DNA from: Chelydra serpentina
Lineage: Eukaryota > Chordata > Testudines > Chelydridae
Direction: 5' to 3'
NCBI GenBank assembly: GCA_037349315.1
Contig: JBAIAC010000027.1
Location: 12,653,501 to 12,717,500, forward strand
Length of the DNA stretch: 64,000 nucleotides
The notes beneath the pieces were generated by a model that made no database searches, was not told the DNA's origin, and saw only the letters and a program-made list of their open reading frames with translations. The number at the start of each line of letters is the position of its first letter. Positions within the stretch are counted from its first letter, which is position 1. The translations under genes were made by a program, and so were the position numbers. Below, piece after piece: positions 56,100 to 64,000 of this stretch.

Positions 56100-56640
56100 C
56101 CATGATGGGCATGGTCAGAGCCATGGCAGTCACATCTAGTGGGCGGAGCCAGGGGGGGTGTCAGAGATGGAATCAGGAGTCCAGAGTGGGGTTGGAACGA
56201 GGCCTGAGCAAGAACAAGGCAGGAGCAGGGCGAGGAACGGGGCTGAAGCAAGAGCAAGGCAGGAGGAGGCTAAGGCTTATGGAGTGTGTTACCGTTGTCA
56301 GGCAGGGGAGAGTTCCAATCCATGAAGCAACATTGAGCAAACTGAGCTACTGTTTCTCCCGCAAGGTTTATATACCTGCCCCGAGGGTCACGAGACCAGC
56401 TCCTGGCTTGTGGATTGGCTGGAGCCTAGCCCAGGAAGGCCTCATCAACACACGTGGTTTATTCAGGCTCTAATTCAGGGATGCCTCATCACCTTACAGG
56501 CAAGGCTGAAGGAGACGGGTTGAACATAGCTGGTGTACGTCAGCCTTGGAATCACTCCATGTTTAGCACTCTAATCCTGATGCCACAGCAGGCCCCATGG
56601 CTGTTACCCAGCCGTTCCATTACGTGGAGGGTTTGTCTAG
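56100..56640. repeat. Interspersed repeat of unknown class
   Basis: A purine-rich block with GGAATCAGGAGTCCAGAGTG and repeated GAGCAAGAACAAGGCAGGAG units (about 56203-56265) resembles a dispersed turtle repeat, possibly an LTR. TTTATATACC at about 56367 could be a TATA box. No borders were found. Confidence 0.35.
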
Positions 56641-56736
56641 AAACACATCCTCTTGCCCTGCTTCTGCCTCATCCCCAGCCCTTGCCCATTCCCCACACCA
56701 AACTCAAACACGCATTTTGATTTTGAGGTTCGAAAA

Positions 56737-56818
56737 CCAAAAAGGCAGAGACAGGCAAAAATGAAAGACAATGGGTGCACCCATTGTCTTTCATTTTTGC
56801 CTGTCTCTGCCTTTTTGG
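56737..56818. repeat. Perfect 82-bp palindrome with no spacer
   Basis: The left arm 56737-56777 begins CCAAAAAGGCAGAGACAGGC and ends GACAATGGGTG; the right arm 56778-56818 is its exact reverse complement, with no loop and no mismatch in 41 bp. Pairing stops abruptly on both sides. The opposed frames of 130 and 143 aa share a stretch because of it and are not genes. Confidence 0.95.
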
Positions 56819-57790
56819 GTTGTGTCTGGGAGGTATTGCAAAGCTTGTGTGGAACCAGGAAAGACTGGGAAAAATCATTAAAAAGCCTGTTCTCACAAAA
56901 TTTCTGGCCCAAATTTGCAAACTCAGGAGGAGATTCAGTTAGTATGGGTAAATATGAATTCCATTCTCTATTACACTGGCACACTGGGATTACAGCTGGA
57001 TTTACCATGGTGACTGCATTGCTGTTGCATCTGGCTTTATACTGAAGTGAGAACAGAATCAGGCCCATGTTCTCTAGTAAGCTTCAAGTAAGTTGTCTAA
57101 CTTGGTTGTATTAACAAAGTGGCTCCCATGTGGTGGACCACCAATTATTTTCTGCTCCCTAAAGGAAGTCTATGTTGGAGATAAGAAAAATAGATTGTAT
57201 AGACAGCTGGTCTTGGGCCAAATTTCCATTTGCTTTCTGTCATATCTTTGACTGCTTTTTTTAAAAAAAGGAGCATGTATTTATGGGCATGCACTATACA
57301 TAACCAAAGAGATTTTAAGTTAACTACATCATTGGTCAGTCTCCTGTACATCACTGAAACTCTGTTTGTAAACTTAGATCTTTCTGAACCTTGGGGAACA
57401 GAAATCAACAAATCTAGAAAACACAAACTTCCCTTTAAGTATTAAAGCGGCGTGGATAAAAAGTTCAGCCAGTGGCTAACAGTAATCTATACTTGAAAGC
57501 CTTCCTGATCTGCTTTGTAGACTATGCATGTACCGTTCTCACTGCTCAATAGATCTGCACAGTGTATGCTTATTTATAGTATTTAATTTTCTTTTAGCCA
57601 TGGACAAAATTAAGGACCTAATTTGTGTAAACAAATGATTTGTCACTGTTGTACATGTGTGTTTCTACGCACGAGGTGCCTGGTGCACATAATGTAGAGT
57701 TAATAAAGAACTGGGCACATAACACAGGGGTTTATTCCAGGGAATGTGTACTCTTAACACAGGATAGCAGAAATCAAATCCCAGCATAAA
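56819..57790. other. Intronic sequence with no recognised feature
   Basis: No gene or repeat terminus was recognised. Confidence 0.4.
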
Positions 57791-58366
57791 CAATGAGGAG
57801 TACTTGGGGCACCTTAGAGACTAACAAATTTATTTGGGCATAAGCTTTCATGGGCTAAAACCCACTTCATCAGGTTCATGGAGTGGAAAATACAATAGGA
57901 AGATATATATAACAGTACATGAAAAGTTGGGAGTTGCCTTACCAAGTGGGGGGTCGAGACAATTCAATTAAAATGGGCTATTATCAACAGGATGAAAAAT
58001 CACTTTTGTAGTGGTAATCAGGGTGGCTCATTTCAAACAGTTGACAAGAAGGTGTGAGTAACAGTAGGGGGAAATTAGCATGGGAAAATTAATTTTTAGT
58101 TTTTGTAGTGACCCATCCACTCCCTGTCTTTATTCAGGCCTAATTTGATGGTGTCCAGTTTGCAAATTAATTCCAGTTCTGCAGTTTCTCAATTGAGTCT
58201 GTTTTTGAAGATTTTTAATTAAGAATTGCCACTTTTAAGTCTGTTATTGAGTGTCCAGGGAGGTTGAAGTGTTCTCTGACTGGTTTTTGAATGTTATAAT
58301 TCTTGACGTCTAGTTTGTGTCCATTTATTCTTTTGCGTAGAGACTGTCTGGTTTGGCCAATGTACT
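57791..58366 (-). mobile_element. Penelope-like element (family A), 5'-truncated at the YIG motif
   Basis: Read on the minus strand it begins GTACATTGGCCAAACCAGAC, encoding YIGQTRQSLRKRINGHKLDV, REHFNLPGHSI and, after a gap, AELELICKLDTIKLGL. The 3' UTR with the hammerhead-like motif and AATAAATTTGTTAGTCTC follows, ending CAAGTACTCCTC. A small deletion and frame breaks precede AELEL. It lacks all sequence 5' of YIG. Confidence 0.87.
57838..57873 (-). ncRNA. Hammerhead-ribozyme-like core with intact consensus
   Basis: On the minus strand CTGATGA (57867-57873), a stem AGTGGG/CCCATG with a 5-bp GTGGG/CCCAT core (one T-G pair) around TTTTAG, GAAA (57846-57849) and GCTTATGC with a possible 2-bp stem III are all present. 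It agrees with the copy at 23429-23464 apart from one base, arguing that the motif is a family feature. Confidence 0.6.
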
Positions 58367-59539
58367 ATATCATCATTGTTTGAAGTGAAATGAATTTTAA
58401 AACTTCTATTATGTTAGTGTAATTCCCAGATATAAACTCTTAGTCCCCTGATTCCACAAACACAACTATAGTTTTAGGACAGTCATTGAGATCATCAAGT
58501 GGACAAGCAGAATAATGGAATGATGGGCCACAATTTATGTTGGTCATTGAGGCCCCACAAAGGGTGGATATAAATAGATTTCACAGTAAGTTTTCAGTGA
58601 TGTGATTTAGCAAATTGTACAATGGATAAATCAGATATGTTGGAGTGTCACACTGCAATGTTACTATGTGCATTTTAAAGACTCAAACTACCTTTTCAAT
58701 TGGATTTGATTTAGTGTGACTCATGTCCTTTCCCGACTCCCTCCAGCTCACTAACCAAAACTCTGAATAACAGGAAAGAGACACTCCAAAAAATCCATTC
58801 CCAAGTTTTACAAGAAGCTCACTATATGGTCATTACAGTGCCCACGCACCCTGGATGTGTTCAATAAAGCAAAAGTTACTTTAAAAGAAAACTTCAGTGT
58901 ATTAATTCGAGCAATTTGAGACGCTTTCAGTATGACCTCTCTATAATAGTACACAAGTGTGATGTTCTGATCTGGATCACATGGGAGTCTGCATACTTCT
59001 GTCATTGCAGTCATGTGCGAGTGCTGCCTCTCCAGGAAAAACTCAAATATTCCTTCCACCTCATACATGAAGGTATGTAGTTTCACAGACGAGAACCTTC
59101 TCTGAGCCTCCCTTCATCAGCTCCATAATGGCTTGGGCAGACACTGGCTAGATTTCATTCATAAGAGTGTAATAAAACGTTTATAGATGAAATGATGGTT
59201 TAGCCTCGGCAATGTAGCTTTTTTAATAGTATCCCCAGGATAGCATTCAAAATAGTTGTTTCTTGAATGATCCTGGCTTCCTTGCGCCAACGACCTTGCT
59301 TAATTGTCTGCTTCAACGGGGCTGATTTTCCCACTCTTGCTAAGTGCTAGTATCCGAGAAACAAATTAAAAATAAGAGATATCGCATAAAAGAGCTTAGA
59401 TTTAGTGTCTTTTTTTAAATTTGCATGAGCTTAACAAGACTTAAAGAAACTTCTAAAGAAACAGAACCCTTGAAAACTATATATTTTTGAAAGTCTCTGT
59501 CAGTTCTACTTATGTATTTGACCTGGTGAGTGTTGTGTA
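58367..59539. other. Intronic sequence with no recognised feature
   Basis: The 92-aa minus frame at 58808-59086 has no domain. No repeat was recognised. Confidence 0.4.
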
Positions 59540-59760
59540 AATGGTTCTATTCCCAGTTCTATAACAGACTCAGTTTGGGACCTTAGGCAAAGTATTTAAC
59601 CACTCTGTGCTTCTCTTTCCCATCTGTCAAATGAGTTACAGCAATATCTATTGTGAGCCAACATCTGTAAAGCACCTTTGTGATTCTTGGATTAAAGCTG
59701 TTACATTAACTGTAACTATTGTTACATGCGTAATGCACTACTTCTGTGACGAGAAAAAAA
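59540..59760 (+). mobile_element. tRNA-derived SINE, head truncated
   Basis: TTCTATTCCCAGTTCTATAA (decayed B-box region) is followed by GGGACCTTAGGCAAAGTATT, TTTCCCATCTGTCAAATGAG and ATCTGTAAAGCACCTTTGTG, in SINE order. Confidence 0.65.
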
Positions 59761-60252
59761 ATCAGTAGGTCGGACAGTGAGAGCTGTAACCTTATGCCTG
59801 AGGAGTCACTCATATAGTCTTCCGACTCCAGCACTGCTTTAGCCAACCAGTAACAATGGTGGACCACATGTTTATACTTTCTATACCCAAGGTGTATTAA
59901 GGTGAAGCAGCTAATGCTGTAGCAAATCTTCTATGAAACTTCCAAGCTTCAGGCATTCAACATAAAATTTCACATCCAACTGCTACCAAGGTCACAGCCT
60001 AAGGGCATTTTTTTCCGCACAATTTTTTTTAAAAACAGAGCAGTCCCAGCATTTTCTACCACAGGACACCCTTAAACACTCACAATTTCCCTGCATACCA
60101 ATATATTTTTAGGGATTTTTAGCAAGGGTTTTAGTGCAGACATGCTTGCCGTAACAGACTTTCAAAATGCCAGAGTACTTCTTGGCATCATATGGTATGT
60201 TTATATAGAGTCCCTGATTCTAGCCTATTGCAGTCAGTTAGATTTATAAACT

Positions 60253-60333
60253 CTGGCCAGAACATCAGTTGGTGTAACTTGTCCAGTGAAGTCAATGCAG
60301 CTATGACAATTTACACCAGCTAGGAATCTACCC
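60253..60333. repeat. Palindromic dyad repeat (AGATCCTCAGCTGG type)
   Basis: CTGGCCAGAACATCAGTTGG and TTTACACCAGCTAGGAATCT are opposed arms around GTGAAGTCAATGCAGCTATG. Confidence 0.55.
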
Positions 60334-62936
60334 TTTATTTTAAAAGGTTTGTAAATTCACAAGGCCAGAGTCTCTGGCACTTTGCTCATGCTGAGTAGTA
60401 TCTGAATTAGCAAGACGTCTCACTGAAAACAATCAATCAGACTCTCTGTAGAGTAAGATACTGCTCCTCTGAATGAGGATGTTAGACTCTGGCCCATATT
60501 TATGTGATAAAACACATGAAACTTTTGTCTCATCTTACTGCTTTGTACTCTTACTGCTTCTTGTGACTCTCCTTTTATTTAACTTCTCATGCACCTATTC
60601 TTACTCAATTAATTTTTCTATTCGGCTAAACCGTCACAGGCGACTGTTTGATCTTTTAGATTCTCCCTTTCTTTCCATCTCCTTACTTTTACCCTGCGGA
60701 TCATGGTCCAGTTTCTAGCAAAAGTCTATTCAAATGCAATAGAACGCAAATACAGAGTAATCAAATCTGACTCCATGTGCCCTGTTATTGGAGTTTGCCA
60801 GTAAGCCCTACATACTGATATATCAGTGGCTGCACATAGTACATTACAACTACAGGTGTCCGTGAGTAAAGAGGAGCCTCATCTGCAAGGTTCTGATCTG
60901 GGAAGTCTTTGGATCTAGGGTCTTGTTCAGATCTGTAGCAGGATCTCTTTAAATCTATGTCAGAGCCAGCCCCTGCCTCAGTTTCCCCCTAGTGTCAATC
61001 ATTCACCAGCTCCCAGTGCAGCAAGGTCATTGCAGAGATTCAACCCTTTGGCTAAATCTAAAAGAACATCACTTCCAGAGTTTTACTCAAACTCCAACAC
61101 AAACCCCAAACCAAATCTTCTCCCCGCAACTCTTCCACAGGGCACAGCCCTCCATCTGGAGGTCTGTCTTCTTTCACTTTGTCTTCAGCCCTTTTCCTGG
61201 GCTCTATTCATACTTCCTTTTCCCCCTTGTATGTAGGCGCTGCTGCATCTCTTCCCAAAAAGAGTTACAATAACCAGCCCGAAATATTCTTGTGTTACAA
61301 GATTTTCCATAAATGGAGGTGACCATTCTCTTCTCTTTCCTCCACCCACTTACACAGCTAGCCTACCAGGGACAACCAGACCTACAACGCTGAACTAAGA
61401 GAGTGCTGGCCTTATCTCTGAATTCCTTTGTTTTTGCCAATGAAAGCAAGCCCCTTTAAGGGGCATTATTTGTATCATGCAGTTTGAGCAAAGGGACCCA
61501 AGGTTTTATTTCCAGGTCTGTTGCTGATTCACTGTGTAACATGAAGCAAGGCATTTCACCTCTCTTTTTCCCATAGTTTCAGTTCCATGCTTTGTTAATA
61601 TGTGGACAAGAGAGGAGCAATGTTGCATCAAATTAATTTGAAGATGTTGTTATGCGTTTGAGGACATCACAAGACACTTGTGTGGCAGCCCTGCTGTGAA
61701 AAGTCACATTGGATAAGGCTCATTGGATAGTTACCCTTTAAAATGAGTCTGTCTGGCAAAGGTCTTGAGAAAATTTTATGGCAATTATCTGATTCTTAAA
61801 AGCCCAGCTCCCTCAGGATAAACTTTAAAGATGCTATTCAATGTCAGCTAATTTTAAGCCATGTTCCAGGGCTATTTTAATACAAGTGACTCCTTACGGC
61901 AATGGGAAGATAAATGAAAAGGGAGAACCTAATCCTTTTAAATTTAACACAGAAACTTTGGCCTGAGGTTATGGGACTCCATGTGCTGGCCTCTGACCAT
62001 AAAGGGAAAGGCTGTGCTTGCTTTGACAGAACTGAGAACATGCAGCAACCACTGAAAGCCACAGTTAATAGGGCTGTGCAGCAGAATTTCTCACCATGCC
62101 AGAAAGATTTCTGCTCCTTGCAATCTGCCAGTTCTCAAAGGCAGAGTTGTGGGAAGTAATACGGCCCTTATAAGCGGTGATTTATTAGCGATAGTCCTAC
62201 AGGGGAGAAGGCTACACAAAGGTCTTGGAGTCTCAGATGGAGATAAATAGTGCATCATTTTAATATATATATGCCAAATAATAATGGAAGGCACTGAAAA
62301 ATACATGGAGAATGACAGGAAAAATACAGTCCTGTCTGGGAAGTTATTGAACATCAAGAATCATGAAAAGAGAGAGCTTTAAAGGGAGATTTTTCCAATG
62401 CTCCCTCTTACAAATAAATCACAACTTGCCGAGCACAGGCGGAATGTTACGAATGAAAAGGGCAAACAGGTGAGGTATTTTTGTTTGCCTTTTTGTTTTT
62501 AATTCCATTGTATCACTGGCCCCCTAAAAAATCCAAACGTCAACTGGTATAAGATTTAGAGGACCAAACATTGAAAAACAGCCTCTGAAATTGCTCCTGA
62601 ATATTACATGCATGTGTAACATATTGGCAAAGTGTGTACTGCAGTTAGCTACAGTGGCTAGTCCACCAGCCTTGAGTGAGCTAGGCAAAAGGTGTGTTTT
62701 TCACTTCATGTTTGCTAACACATGGTAACTAACACAACATAAAATCCTAGTGAAGACAAGTCAGCTTGTAGTTTTAACCTGAGTTAGTTAGTCAAGATAA
62801 ACCCTGGACTCCTCCATAGTTTTACTTCAAACTGTTAACATATGGTAAGAATGCATCCTTTTTCCAAGCGAAGCTGCATTCCTGGAGGATAACAGCCAAC
62901 TACTGCTAACAGCTAATGGAATTACTTCTGCTCAAG
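60334..62936. other. Intronic sequence; SINE-like scrap at 61500-61600
   Basis: GCTGATTCACTGTGTAACAT and AAGGCATTTCACCTCTCTTT resemble a SINE body on the plus strand. Frames of 60-93 aa elsewhere lack domains. Confidence 0.4.
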
Positions 62937-62998
62937 TGATAGAAGTGTATACTGTGGTACAGAATGTCATGAGTTCAACCCGTTGACTACTTAGGTGG
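62937..62998 (+). mobile_element. tRNA-like SINE head scrap
   Basis: AAGTGATAGAAGTGTATACT and CATGAGTTCAACCCGTTGAC resemble weak A and B boxes about 35 bp apart. No body or tail follows, and it does not fold into a complete tRNA. Confidence 0.3.
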
Positions 62999-63174
62999 GA
63001 GATCTATTACACATACAAATCTTCTATTCACAAGAGCGTGTTGGTATATGCAAATCAGGGTTATTTATTTGATTGGTGAGAAACAGAACTCCTGGGCACA
63101 AATTTAGGGAGGGAGTTGAGGCCTGTTTGAAAATTTGGCTAAAAAGCTAATTTCATAATGGTGACAATGACTAA

Positions 63175-63567
63175 TTAGGGCTTGTCTATACAGGGAATTA
63201 AGCTAAACCAAATTGAGGCCACTTTAATTCTGAATGAGAGTGTCCACACATAGGTTTAATGCAGTTTGACTAATCCACTTTAAATTCACATCTTTAAGGC
63301 TTGTCTGCACTTGAAACACTGCAGCAGCACCTCAGTGTAGACACTCACTTCAGTGACAGATGGGGTTCTCCTATTGGTGTAGGTAATCCAGCTCCCTCAG
63401 AGGCAGTAGCTAGGTCAATGGAAGAATTCTTTGCTATGTTGCTCGGGGTGTGGATTTTTCACACCCTCAAGCAATGTAGCTGGGTTGACCTAACTTCTTT
63501 AGTATAGACCAGCCTTAGTTAATGCAGATTAACTTTCCCGAGTATTCCCATGTAGACAAGCTCTAAA
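63175..63567. mobile_element. CTTGTCTA MITE, interrupted by another MITE
   Basis: Left TTAGGGCTTGTCTATACAGG and the complement of the right end, TTAGAGCTTGTCTACATGGG, are inverted ends. Inner words CTTTAATTCTGAATGAGAG and AGTTAATGCAGATTAAC belong to this outer element. It is cut at about 63296 by the element at 63297-63514. Confidence 0.65.
63294..63517. mobile_element. MITE with TTA flanks nested in the outer MITE
   Basis: TTA at 63294-63296 and 63515-63517 flanks AGGCTTGTCTGCACTTG and TAGTATAGACCAGCC, inverted ends. It is the same family as 33557-33809 (shared CTTGAAACACTGCAGCAGCA and GGAAGAATTC). Confidence 0.7.
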
Positions 63568-64000
63568 ACTCATCATTTCAGGCCGTTCCCACAAAGAACA
63601 ATTAGTGGCTACAACAGACCTCCAAGATAACTGTATTTGTACATGTCCCTAGTTAGCAAACCCTTCAGTTTCGCAAAAGGACACCACTTCCAGACACTTC
63701 TCAGGAGGACTTCTTGTTCTTCCCAAATTTCCCACAACCCATATGGGAATTAGTGTTGGGTGAACCCCAAAATTCCAGAGATTTGGCTAAGTACCCAAAA
63801 GCTTGGATGCTTATTTGACATTCATAGTTCTGCAAAACTGAGAAGTAGTCCTTCTTGTGAGCTTTCAGGCACTTCCTGTTTCCATTTGCATTGGAAGTAC
63901 AGTGAGAACAACCTCTGTCATGGTGTTTCACCACTTCTGCTTCTGGACTGAACACAACAAAATGAGAATGGAAAACAGCAAAGAGACTATGTATCTACAT
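63568..64000. other. Intronic sequence with no recognised feature
   Basis: No gene or repeat terminus was recognised. Confidence 0.4.

Larger units (their letters stand above)
51099..64000 (-). other. Intron upstream of the GALNT17-like exon (partial)
   Basis: This stretch lies 5' of the exon on the minus strand. Its last bases, read on the minus strand, are a run of T and C ending CTACAG. No upstream exon was recognised before the window ends, so the intron is at least 12.9 kb. Confidence 0.5.

Noticed and set aside
56637..57068. Opposed 143-aa and 130-aa frames sharing an internal peptide
   Set aside because: The shared peptide is produced by the perfect palindrome at 56737-56818, which reads the same on both strands.

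Overview
This window is vertebrate nuclear DNA, almost certainly from a turtle (Testudines). It is non-coding and repeat-rich, with CR1 LINE remnants, tRNA-derived SINEs of the tortoise Pol III type, Penelope-like elements (PLEs) with GIY-YIG endonuclease remnants, many small inverted-repeat DNA transposons, and solo LTRs. There is no bacterial or viral gene organisation, and nearly all long ORFs are chance frames or transposon debris.

One real coding segment was found. It is a 118-bp exon on the minus strand (50981-51098) with clean splice sites, encoding part of the catalytic domain of a polypeptide GalNAc-transferase. The VYGGEN-type motif points to the GALNT8/9/17/18 branch, and the residues fit GALNT17 best. 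The rest of the window then reads as two very long introns of this gene, transcribed right to left: at least 51 kb downstream of the exon and 12.9 kb upstream.

Layout. 1-2.3 kb: a hAT-like MITE split by a TA-flanked MITE, then a CR1 tail. 3.9-6.5 kb: a PLE tail, a GGTGACC-type MITE and a CR1 tail. 8.3-10.5 kb: LTR-like sequence. 10.6-14.6 kb: SINEs and a CR1 tail packed back to back. 15.2 kb: a 53-bp AT-rich hairpin. 20-22.6 kb: MITEs, a hAT element with an 8-bp target duplication and a GC-rich 32-bp tandem repeat. 23.3-25.0 kb: two different PLE families. 25.0-27.8 kb: three LTR-type elements. 32.6-33.8 kb: a PLE with a MITE inside it, then another MITE. 38.5-40.3 kb: a hAT element, a MITE and a solo LTR. 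42-43.4 kb: a SINE and the longest CR1 remnant. 46.6-50.3 kb: hAT elements and a palindromic PLE insertion. 51 kb: the exon. 51.4-55.1 kb: SINEs and MITEs. 56.7 kb: a perfect 82-bp palindrome. 57.8-58.4 kb: a third PLE copy. 63.2-63.6 kb: one MITE nested in another.

The most unusual signal is in the PLE tails. Several carry a hammerhead-ribozyme-like core (CTGATGA, a 5-6 bp stem, GAAA, then a GC/GC mini-stem) immediately before the element's AT-rich 3' tail. Other points of interest are the exact nesting events readable from target-site duplications, the near-identical 5' truncation of two PLE copies, and a tail-to-tail PLE insertion with a 14-bp target duplication. Repeat family names are from memory; every claim of homology needs a database search to confirm.
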